Below, piece after piece: positions 16,594 to 24,488 of a DNA stretch of 64,000 nucleotides. The stretch covers positions 1 to 64,000 of the forward strand of contig NZ_JBHSGP010000013.1 of the NCBI RefSeq assembly GCF_042654525.1. Direction: 5' to 3'. Under the pieces are notes generated by a model that was not told where the DNA came from, ran no database searches, and saw nothing but the letters and a program-made list of their open reading frames with translations. The DNA is from Geojedonia litorea. Its GTDB lineage: Bacteria; Bacteroidota; Bacteroidia; Flavobacteriales; Flavobacteriaceae. Within the stretch, counting starts at the first letter, position 1, and every line of letters begins with the position of its first letter. The translations under genes were made by a program, and so were the position numbers.

Positions 16594-17448
16594 TTAATAA
16601 TACTCGTACACAATTTTGGTGTCACCGTATGTTCTTTCGATAACTCTTCCATTATCGTCGTATTTATAATTATAAGTTGTGTAATTGTAATTTGGGTATG
16701 TAGTATCTCTAAAACCTGTAGAACTAGGAAACTGCTGTAGTTCTCTTTGTCCTGGAATGATTTGTAAGTCTAAAAACAGATTTCGAGACTCAATGTAATT
16801 GACAAAATTAAATTTGTAAGAATAATCGATAATACCACTTCCATCATAACCCGTCTCGTAAACAATGGATTCTAAATTACCATCATCATAGTAGGAATAA
16901 TTGGATTTTTCAACATAGATGGGATTATAGCTAGTATATTTTACAGATTTTTGAGTCAATTGCTCCTTATCGTTGTAATCATATATGATATCAAAACTTC
17001 CATACCAATGATTATAATATTCAGCCTTAATGATTCTACCATTATCCCAGTATTGGTTTAATGAACCATCACCAATAAACTTCACCATTTTCCCTTCATC
17101 ATCGTATTGGTAGATATAGGCACTTAATTCTGATATAGAATTTGAGAAACCAAAGTTTACTTTAAGCATATTTCCATCAGGTCTAAAGTAATAGTGGGCC
17201 CAATAACTAAGAATACCATTTTCGAATCTTTTAAGTATTTTAGGATACCCTGATATAGCTATAGCACCGATATCGGTTAAGGTTTCCATTGATATGTCAT
17301 AATCAATTGGTGTATTATCCTGTGGTTTTTGGTTTTCTATTATTGGTATTGGGTTTTCTATTATTGGTTGTTGGTTTTCATCATCACTTGAGCAGTTTAT
17401 AAGAATTATTGAAAGTATAAGGACTAATAAAAGTGGCAGTGTTTTCAT
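16594..17448 (-). CDS. Lipoprotein with repeated tyrosine-rich strands (paralogue of 14075-14917)
   Basis: A 284-residue lipoprotein precursor with lipobox IILINCSSDD, then a linker with repeated Ile-Ile-Glu-Asn units (PIIENPIPIIENQ), then the same YD-rich beta domain as the paralogue, ending GDTKIVYEYY. It is the first gene of a leftward pair with the haloperoxidase-like lipoprotein. Divergent from it begins a LytS/LytTR two-component system, which may regulate these lipoproteins (inference from position only). Confidence 0.7.
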   Translation of the reverse strand: MKTLPLLLVLILSIILINCSSDDENQQPIIENPIPIIENQKPQDNTPIDYDISMETLTDIGAIAISGYPKILKRFENGILSYWAHYYFRPDGNMLKVNFGFSNSISELSAYIYQYDDEGKMVKFIGDGSLNQYWDNGRIIKAEYYNHWYGSFDIIYDYNDKEQLTQKSVKYTSYNPIYVEKSNYSYYDDGNLESIVYETGYDGSGIIDYSYKFNFVNYIESRNLFLDLQIIPGQRELQQFPSSTGFRDTTYPNYNYTTYNYKYDDNGRVIERTYGDTKIVYEYY

Positions 17449-17657
17449 GTTTAATACCTTTTAAGATTACATTTTGTGCTAGTTGTTCTAAAGTTTTGTT
17501 TTGGCTGTGTGATCTTCTGGTATCCAATCGTTTACAGTCAAAAAATATGATTAAATGTAGTGCTAACTATGCTGCTAAAAGTTGCATAGCGGCAGAACGG
17601 TAACCAACAGCGATAGAGACTAAATATGAGCGGATTAAACTCATTCGTCGTGGTTTA

Positions 17658-17689
17658 TTGGTTGTCTGTCGTACAATGATTTATTTTTG
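17658..17689 (+). promoter_or_regulatory. Bacteroidota-type promoter for the two-component operon
   Basis: An exact -7 box TAnnTTTG (TATTTTTG, 17682-17689), with TTG triplets 17-21 bases upstream (17658-17664) as the -33 element. It lies 60 bases before the kinase start, inside the 301-base divergent spacer, where I see nothing else. Confidence 0.5.
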
Positions 17690-17749
17690 TAGTTAAAGAT
17701 TCTAGCGTGGCGTTTATTTGTATACATTTATTAAAAAATCAAGAGATGT

Positions 17750-18913
17750 ATGTCAATAAGGGAATTCATACTATCGGATAGAAAATGGTACCGTATTGGT
17801 AGGCATTTGTTTTTTTGGTTTTTTTGGGGAGGTTATTTTACCATGACACGCTTTCTTAACCCTGCTTCCTATATGGCTACTGGACAATTTCCAGACTTTT
17901 GGAAATCGGTGGTAGAAAACTTCTTTTTACTATTTCCACAAATATTTGTGGTTTACCCGGCTTTATATTTTATTCTTCCAAAATTTGTGTTCAAGCAAAA
18001 GTATTTTTTGGCTATAATTTGGTTTGCTATTTTCTATTTCGTTGCAATGACTATCCACGCCATTTTTCTGATTTATATTCCTTGGTCAAGATTTGGCTGG
18101 ATTCCGAACGCTCAATTGTTCTTAACGACCAGTAGCTTCCCTGAAATAGTATCCATGGCCTATAGAGGGAGTATATTTGGTTCGCTTACCGCACTCTCGT
18201 TGTCTTCTAGTTTTAAAATGTTTAAGCATTACTATTTGAAATCCTTACGTAATCAACAACTGCAAAAAGAAAATTCAGAAGCCCAACTTCGTCTTCTTAT
18301 GGCTCAAGTACAACCTCATTTTATGTTTAATACCTTAAATAATATTTATTCACAGGCACAAGAAGAGTCTCCTAAAAGCGCTAAAATGATATTGGAGTTA
18401 TCGTATATCATCCGTTATATTTTGGACGAAGGCAATAAAAGCTGGGTATATCTTGAAAATGAACTGCAATTGTTAGTGGATTACCTCAATCTTGAAAAAA
18501 TAAGGTATGATGACAGGTTAGATCTGCATTATTCGTTTCCAAATGACACTAAAGAAATGACTATTGCACCATTGCTTCTACTTCCCTTAGTAGAAAATTG
18601 TTTTAAACATGGGGCTAGCAAAATGATAGATAATCCGTGGATCAATATAAAGTCAGAACTGCATGACCATAGTTTTTCAATCAAATTAATGAACGGGAAG
18701 AAAAGTAAAGTGTTATCGAGTCAACGCCGTAAAGGGACTGGTATTGATAATGTGCGACGACGATTAGAATTGATTTATCCTGAGAGGCATACTCTAGAAA
18801 TTGAAGAAAGTGCAGATGCTTTTGTTGTTAATCTTACCGTAGAATTAGAAACTAAAGAGGCCATAGAGACTAAATTAGAAATGGAGTCTAGGCAAGCTTA
18901 TGAAACCATATGA
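17750..18913 (+). CDS. LytS-type sensor histidine kinase
   Basis: The 387-residue inner-membrane protein has four predicted hydrophobic helices in residues 18-155, then the His_kinase domain of the LytS/YehU family, with phospho-acceptor His190 in QVQPHFMFNTLNNIY and an N-box in LLPLVENCFKHG. The final ATP-binding G-box (GTGIDNVRRRL) is present. The start at 17750 is in frame; a nearer ATG at 17746 is out of frame. The response regulator overlaps its 3' end by 14 bases, so the two are translationally coupled. No sensory domain beyond the helices is visible. Confidence 0.9.
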   Translation: MSIREFILSDRKWYRIGRHLFFWFFWGGYFTMTRFLNPASYMATGQFPDFWKSVVENFFLLFPQIFVVYPALYFILPKFVFKQKYFLAIIWFAIFYFVAMTIHAIFLIYIPWSRFGWIPNAQLFLTTSSFPEIVSMAYRGSIFGSLTALSLSSSFKMFKHYYLKSLRNQQLQKENSEAQLRLLMAQVQPHFMFNTLNNIYSQAQEESPKSAKMILELSYIIRYILDEGNKSWVYLENELQLLVDYLNLEKIRYDDRLDLHYSFPNDTKEMTIAPLLLLPLVENCFKHGASKMIDNPWINIKSELHDHSFSIKLMNGKKSKVLSSQRRKGTGIDNVRRRLELIYPERHTLEIEESADAFVVNLTVELETKEAIETKLEMESRQAYETI

Positions 18914-19631
18914 TAACATAAAACCAAGATGTCTCATTGTTGACGATGAACCTTTGGCCAGAGATGTACTGCGTCGGTATCTTTTAAAATTACCGGTATT
19001 GGAACTGGTAGGTGAATGTAGCAATGCCATAGATGCCTTCGTATTTCTTCAAGCCAATGAAGTAGATATTCTGTTTTTGGATATTAGAATGCCGGAACTA
19101 TTGGGTACAGAATTAATACAATCTATTAAAAACCCACCAAAAGTAATTTTTACTACTGCCTATAAGGAATATGCTTTAGATGGTTTTGAGTTAGATGCTA
19201 TAGATTATTTGTTAAAACCCATACGCTTTGAACGTTTCTTAAAAGCCGTGAATAAAGCCTTGCCAGGGTATGAAAATGCTCTGCTTAGCAATGAACCATT
19301 TGATTTGGAAAAAAAATCTGGGATTGATTCCATTTATCTTCGCATAGATAGAAAACAAGTTAGAATAGTTTTAGATGAGATTCTATACATTGAAAGTGAT
19401 AAAGATTATATTAAAATATTCACTAATGATAAGATGCATGTATGCAGACAGACGATATCTTCTCTCGAAGCGATGATCGACAAGCACAAATTTGTTCGAA
19501 TTCATAGGTCGTTTATAGTTCCTATCGATAAAATTAAATCATATACACACGAATTGGTAGAAATCAATAAAAAAGAATTACCAATTGGAAAACTTTACTT
19601 AAACCAATTTTTAAAAATGGTAAAATCTTAA
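18900..19631 (+). CDS. LytTR-family response regulator
   Basis: The 243-residue protein has a receiver domain (phospho-acceptor Asp61 in LFLDIRMPE, acidic pair in VDDEPLA) and a C-terminal LytTR DNA-binding domain (about 135-243, with the ILYIESDKDYIKI and VRIHRSFIV strands). It is the partner of the overlapping LytS-type kinase. Such pairs in Bacteroidota usually act on adjacent genes. The divergent lipoprotein operons are the obvious candidates, but no binding repeat was identified. Confidence 0.92.
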   Translation: MKPYDNIKPRCLIVDDEPLARDVLRRYLLKLPVLELVGECSNAIDAFVFLQANEVDILFLDIRMPELLGTELIQSIKNPPKVIFTTAYKEYALDGFELDAIDYLLKPIRFERFLKAVNKALPGYENALLSNEPFDLEKKSGIDSIYLRIDRKQVRIVLDEILYIESDKDYIKIFTNDKMHVCRQTISSLEAMIDKHKFVRIHRSFIVPIDKIKSYTHELVEINKKELPIGKLYLNQFLKMVKS

Positions 19632-20019
19632 ACTTCTTAAGAAAGTAAGACCTGTTTAGAATATGATTTAAAGTATAATTTATGTGAGCAAATTAAGATT
19701 CCTTTTAAAAACCCATTACTGCTTTCAGTCAGCAATTTTAATCACATCGAAAAATGGTCGCACATTTGATTGCGTTTCTATTAGGCATTAAATACGATTT
19801 AAACGTTTAGGGTGCTTGGCCATCTTTTTACTACTAAATTAGTAACAATTAATATTTAAAATAGTGAACAAGGCAAAACAGATGAAACAACAGTTTTTAG
19901 TTTAATGAGGTTTTTGGTTTAGTGCCCCTTAAGTTGTAACTTCCTAATCAGTAGTGTTAAACACCGTTATTCGTAATTCAATGGTTTAATACCTAATGTT
20001 GCAGCGATCTGTAGGGCTA
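19632..20019. other. Intergenic region upstream of the SLC12-like transporter
   Basis: AT-rich, without a recognisable gene or hairpin. I found no exact TAnnTTTG box near the transporter start. Confidence 0.4.
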
Positions 20020-22236
20020 ATGAAATCAACTAAAAAACCACATAAGTTTGGAACCTTTTTGGGAGTGTATACGCCAAGTATACTTACCATACTTGGGTTG
20101 ATCATGTATTTAAGGTTTGGGTGGGTCGTTGGTAATGTTGGATTTTTAAAGACCGCCTTAATTGTGTTAATGGCAAGTTCTATTACCTTTATAACTGGTT
20201 TAAGTGCCTCGGCCATTGCCACGAACATTAAAGTTGGTGTTGGTGGTGAGTATTACATGATTTCTAGAAGTTTAGGTCTAGAACCCGGAGGTGCTATTGG
20301 GATTCCGTTGTATTTATGCCGCACCTTAAGCGTCACTTTTTATTGCTATGGCTTATCTGAAGCTATATTGGTGCTTTGGCCAGAAAGTCGAGGACTTTTA
20401 CCGGCTAATGCCCTACAGGGCTTAACCATCTTTTTTATCATATTGGTAACCGCCCTATCTGGTAAGAGTGCTAAACTGGTATTGAAATCACAAATCCCGA
20501 TTATGATAATTGTAGGGGCATCTATTCTAGCCTTAATTATTGGGATATTGAGCAAGGACCTTCACGCCCCAGTTATAGAAGCCACCTATCAAACTGCACC
20601 TGAAGGATTTTGGTATGTATTTGCTGTATTTTTTCCTGCGGTAACCGGATTTACAGCAGGTATAGGCTTAAGTGGGGATCTGAAAAATCCTCAAAAATCC
20701 ATTCCTAAAGGGACACTAGGAGCGGTACTTACAGGAGCCATCATTTATCTTATCATTCCATTACTTTTAGCAATTACAGGAGCACTTACTATAGAACAAA
20801 TGGCCGATCCAGAGGCCGGTGTTACCATTTGGACGCGTCTTGCAGTTTTTGGCCCATGGATTGTATACCCTGCTGTTTGGGGAGCGGTATTATCATCGGC
20901 ATTTGGAAGTATTTTAGGTGGTCCAAGAATTCTTCAGGCCTTATCCATGGATGGTCTTATGCCTAAATTCTTTTCTAAACTTTCTAAATCAGGTCAGCCC
21001 ACTATTGCAACTTGGATAAGTGGTGCTATTGCGATAGCGGCAGTGTTTCTGGGTGGATTAAATACTATAGCTCAATATGTTTCTGTTTTATTTTTAACCC
21101 TTTATGTGGCCGTAAATGTTAGTGCTGCCACAGAACAACTCATAAAAGAACCTTCGTATCGTCCTAAAATACATGTGCCATGGTATGTTTCCCTAGTAGG
21201 TGCTTTAGCGGCCATGGTTGTGATGTGGCTTATTAATCCATGGGCATTTTTATTCGCTCTAGGTTTGGAGGCTGTTATTTTCATGTATTTAATTAGTAAA
21301 AAATTAGAACAACAATGGGGCGATGCTTCCACAGGGATTTGGATGCATTTAAGTCGGTATGCTTTATTGCGCTTGAACACAAAAAAAGTGCATGTAAGAA
21401 ATTGGCGTCCAATAATCATCCTCTTTATTCGTGACCTCAAAGAGCATATACATTTGGTTAAATTCACAGAAATGTTAGGACAAAATAGTGGCTTACTAAG
21501 CATTTCTAAACTCGTTACTTTAGAGGACACCCCAGAATTGGCACGTAGAAATGAGATTGCTTTTGAAATGCAAAAGGATTTAGCTGCCGAAGGCTTGCAA
21601 GCACTAACCGAGGTTAACGTCGTAAATGACTTAAAGTTAGGTATGTATCAGGTAGCAGCTTCTCATGGTGTTGCAGGAATAAAAACCAACACTGTGGTTT
21701 TTGGTTGGTCTAGTACACCTCAAGGAAAGATTCAGGAATTAGAAATTATTAATGACTTGGCTTTAACTGGTAAAAATATTGTTATGGCACATATCACTAA
21801 GGCATTTACTAACCTTATGAATAAACGTATTGATATCTGGTGGCGAGGTCGAGATAATAATGCCGATTTGATGTTGTTATTGTCTTATTTGATTCGATTA
21901 AACGAAAAGTGGAAAAAAGCAGTTGTAAATATCTATTCGGTGGTACATACAGAAGCCGAAAAACAGACCATGGAAGCACATATACGTAACTCAATAAATG
22001 AAGCACGGATTGATGCCGAGATCCATGTATTGTTAAAAGAGTCTCATGATGTTGTAGAGTTGCTCTTAAAACACAGTAGTAAGGCTGATCTTGTGTTTTC
22101 AGGATTGGCGAGAGGTGCAACACATTTGGAAGAACGGGTTCAAACATTAGAGCATATAGCAAAACACTTAAAGGCGGTTGCCTTTGTTCAAAATAATGGA
22201 ATGGCTGGGGAAATACCCACTATTTTTAATGCATAA
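20020..22236 (+). CDS. Cation-chloride cotransporter-like permease (SLC12/APC superfamily)
   Basis: The permease domain occupies residues about 15-430 of the 738-residue protein, with roughly twelve helices and the SLC12-like opening FGTFLGVYTPSILTILGLIMY. A C-terminal cytosolic domain of about 300 residues follows, as in animal Na-K-Cl and K-Cl cotransporters (VKFTEMLGQNSGLL; DIWWRGRDNNADLMLLLSYL). I prefer the ATG at 20020; an in-frame ATG at 19996 would add eight residues. The substrate may be potassium/chloride or amino acids and cannot be decided here. It is a single gene, closed by a strong hairpin terminator. Confidence 0.8.
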   Translation: MKSTKKPHKFGTFLGVYTPSILTILGLIMYLRFGWVVGNVGFLKTALIVLMASSITFITGLSASAIATNIKVGVGGEYYMISRSLGLEPGGAIGIPLYLCRTLSVTFYCYGLSEAILVLWPESRGLLPANALQGLTIFFIILVTALSGKSAKLVLKSQIPIMIIVGASILALIIGILSKDLHAPVIEATYQTAPEGFWYVFAVFFPAVTGFTAGIGLSGDLKNPQKSIPKGTLGAVLTGAIIYLIIPLLLAITGALTIEQMADPEAGVTIWTRLAVFGPWIVYPAVWGAVLSSAFGSILGGPRILQALSMDGLMPKFFSKLSKSGQPTIATWISGAIAIAAVFLGGLNTIAQYVSVLFLTLYVAVNVSAATEQLIKEPSYRPKIHVPWYVSLVGALAAMVVMWLINPWAFLFALGLEAVIFMYLISKKLEQQWGDASTGIWMHLSRYALLRLNTKKVHVRNWRPIIILFIRDLKEHIHLVKFTEMLGQNSGLLSISKLVTLEDTPELARRNEIAFEMQKDLAAEGLQALTEVNVVNDLKLGMYQVAASHGVAGIKTNTVVFGWSSTPQGKIQELEIINDLALTGKNIVMAHITKAFTNLMNKRIDIWWRGRDNNADLMLLLSYLIRLNEKWKKAVVNIYSVVHTEAEKQTMEAHIRNSINEARIDAEIHVLLKESHDVVELLLKHSSKADLVFSGLARGATHLEERVQTLEHIAKHLKAVAFVQNNGMAGEIPTIFNA

Positions 22237-22291
22237 TGTATTGATTTTTAAATCTACGGGATTAAACATTTCATCAATTCAAAGTAAAAAA

Positions 22292-22316
22292 AAGAACCTG
22301 TGCTACACAGGTTCTT
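22292..22316. terminator. Bidirectional hairpin terminator
   Basis: An 11-base perfect stem (AAGAACCTGTG / CACAGGTTCTT) with a 3-base loop, preceded by an A-run that serves leftward transcripts. It lies between the convergent transporter and lipocalin-like genes. Confidence 0.85.
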
Positions 22317-22361
22317 CATAATTATAGTTAATTATAAGGGGGATAATTCTACTACTTTAAG

Positions 22362-22880
22362 TTATTCGCTTTTTGTATAAGTAAATACGACTAAAGTTGT
22401 GATTGTAAATCCATCAACATTATTGAAACGAACAGTAGCTTCCTGACTGAACGTTGTTTTATTCTCACCAAATTCAATTTCTGTATTTTGAGTGGAGCAA
22501 CCAACTACCAAGTTTAAATTAATATTTGATAAGCGCCATGTTCCCTGCAACGTTTGTTTATTTTGACAGTTTGTTGCGGTTAAACCTTGTTCAACTTTAT
22601 ATTTTCTATCATTACCAAAGGTGTACACTAAATCTCTTTGGCATGCAGAGTATTGGGAGTAAATATCGGTACTTGGGTTGCTTACCTGGTCATTTGTTAA
22701 ATCTACAGCATCTTCAGCAACAATAGCAGATAATACCCATTCTCCTACCAAATCGGTTTCAGTCGAGGTAAGAGCACCTGTAAGAGGACTTGGACATTGT
22801 ACATCGTCTCCAATATCACAACCTGTAAGCAATAAGGTTAAAACTAGAATGCAACTCGTTTGAATAAGTAATTTTTTCAT
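22362..22880 (-). CDS. Lipocalin-like lipoprotein
   Basis: The 172-residue precursor has lipobox LLLTGC (Cys21). A single small beta-barrel domain follows, with a lipocalin-like pattern: a GEWVLSAIV first strand, a later GTWRLSNINLNL strand and a final VVFTYTK strand. Several cysteines (in SACQRD, TNCQNK and VVGCST) may form disulfides. Such proteins are common in Flavobacteriaceae and mostly uncharacterised. It is transcribed alone, leftward. Confidence 0.65.
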   Translation of the reverse strand: MKKLLIQTSCILVLTLLLTGCDIGDDVQCPSPLTGALTSTETDLVGEWVLSAIVAEDAVDLTNDQVSNPSTDIYSQYSACQRDLVYTFGNDRKYKVEQGLTATNCQNKQTLQGTWRLSNINLNLVVGCSTQNTEIEFGENKTTFSQEATVRFNNVDGFTITTLVVFTYTKSE

Positions 22881-23000
22881 ATGTAAAGTTTTTTTAGAAT
22901 TTTAATATTAGATGGGTGAATGCTAAAATAGTTGCGTCAAAACTAACATTTTTTTTAAAGACTTAAGACGCATTGGTCACTAGATGTCTTGCTATATTAA

Positions 23001-23026
23001 AAAAGCTCCCCAAAAAGGGAGCTTTT
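23001..23026 (-). terminator. Hairpin terminator
   Basis: A ten-base perfect stem (AAAAGCTCCC / GGGAGCTTTT) with a CAAAAA loop. It lies 155 bases downstream of the PLP enzyme and upstream of the lipocalin-like gene, so it probably ends the leftward transcript from 24461 or 27776. Confidence 0.75.
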
Positions 23027-23180
23027 AAAACTATAATGGGTATTGAATGTTTCTTTTTAATGGCTTAAAACCAATTACTTTATGTTTCATTCAATATTGA
23101 CTTTTCAAAAATAAAGTCTTAATACCATTTATAAAACATCAGTTTTAGCATATTAATATACTATTTTAACAATAGGTTTT

Positions 23181-24461
23181 CTATCCTAGTTGTGCGATTA
23201 AGTTTAGAGCTTTATCAATTTCAGTTTTAGAATTATAAATATGGACAGAATGACGCAACAGGTTCTCTCCTACCGATCTCGGTTGCAATCGTTCACGCTC
23301 CCACATTGTTTTTTGAAGATCGGGCCCAGAAATGCCTTTTACAGCATAGGTGGTTATTCCGGCTGCCATAGATTCATTTGTTGAAGAATGTATCGTGACA
23401 TGAGGCAATTGCTTTAAACCATTTCGGAGATAACTACCAAGTTCGTGAATTCGTGCCAACCAGCGCTCTTCCCCTATGGTATTGTAAAAATCAACTGCTG
23501 CTTCATAACCTGTCATCTGATATGGGCTTCCTGTACCATGTTGCATTAAGCGAAAGCCATGATCGTCTTGGTTATCCCAGTTATAACTCGCAATAGTTGA
23601 CCATATATTTCCTACCACATTCTTATTGATATACAATAAACCACTGCCAGGTGGTGCCAACAGCCATTTATGAAGGCTCGAATAATAGGCATCACAACCA
23701 ATAGTCTTTACATCTACCTTAACGTGGCCCACACATTGTGCGCCGTCTAGTACGGTAAAAATACCTCGTCGTTTGGCTTCAGTGCAAATAGCCTTAACGG
23801 GCATTACTGTACCATATCCCGAAATAATGTGAGGAACCGCTATGACTTTGGTTTTCGGTGTAACTTGTTTAAAAATGGCGTCAATTATGGCCTGCGGATC
23901 ATTGGCAGGTTCAGGCATTATGGCTTGCTTGTAAATGCAGCCTTTGCGCTTGGCCAACAATTGCCAAACACCAAATCCACCACCATGCTCTTGATTGGTA
24001 TTGATGAGTTCATCACCAGCCTTAAGATCTAGACCTTGCCCAACAAGATTCATGCCTATAGTCGCATTTTGAGTAAGTGAGAGTTCTTTATAATCACAGT
24101 TAACAATACGGCCTAGTTTTTCACGGAGCTCGACATAGGGGAAATAACCACTTAACAGTTCAGGTCCTGAACCATCTTTATAATCAATGGTTGCGGCCTC
24201 TGTATTGTAATGTATCATGTGATGAATCATCTTATCTAAAACATAACCTGGTGTTGGCCCCATGGTGCCATTATTGAAATAGGTTTGCCCTTCTTTAAGA
24301 GGAAACTGTTTGCGTACTTGTGCCCAATAGGCATCTCCTTCTGCCGAACTGTACTTAAGAGAACGTATAGACCAATCTTTTGAACTGTCAAATTGAATAA
24401 AGGGCAACGCCAAGGCGGCCAACCCCGTGTTTTTTAAAAAATGCCTTCGACTTGTCATCAT
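23181..24461 (-). CDS. Tat-exported PLP enzyme, aminotransferase class V family
   Basis: The 426-residue protein begins with a twin-arginine signal (SRRHFLKNTGLAALAL), unusual for a PLP enzyme because it implies export of the folded holoenzyme. The fold is class V aminotransferase, close to isopenicillin-N epimerase or cysteine desulfurase-like proteins, with the PLP-binding Lys265 (SSLHKW) and Asp239 (DGAQ). The catalytic cysteine loop of desulfurases is not evident. Start M1 (24461) or M2 (24458) cannot be separated. The tricorn-like protease gene ends 27 bases upstream, so the two may be co-transcribed. Substrate unknown; periplasmic amino-acid epimerisation or cleavage is possible. Confidence 0.82.
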   Translation of the reverse strand: MMTSRRHFLKNTGLAALALPFIQFDSSKDWSIRSLKYSSAEGDAYWAQVRKQFPLKEGQTYFNNGTMGPTPGYVLDKMIHHMIHYNTEAATIDYKDGSGPELLSGYFPYVELREKLGRIVNCDYKELSLTQNATIGMNLVGQGLDLKAGDELINTNQEHGGGFGVWQLLAKRKGCIYKQAIMPEPANDPQAIIDAIFKQVTPKTKVIAVPHIISGYGTVMPVKAICTEAKRRGIFTVLDGAQCVGHVKVDVKTIGCDAYYSSLHKWLLAPPGSGLLYINKNVVGNIWSTIASYNWDNQDDHGFRLMQHGTGSPYQMTGYEAAVDFYNTIGEERWLARIHELGSYLRNGLKQLPHVTIHSSTNESMAAGITTYAVKGISGPDLQKTMWERERLQPRSVGENLLRHSVHIYNSKTEIDKALNLIAQLG

Positions 24462-24488
24462 GTGTTCGAATTAGTTGCTAGAATACAA

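Noticed and set aside
21102..22162. Minus-strand frames opposite the SLC12-like gene
   Set aside because: Shadow frames of a well-supported gene, with composition unlike real proteins.
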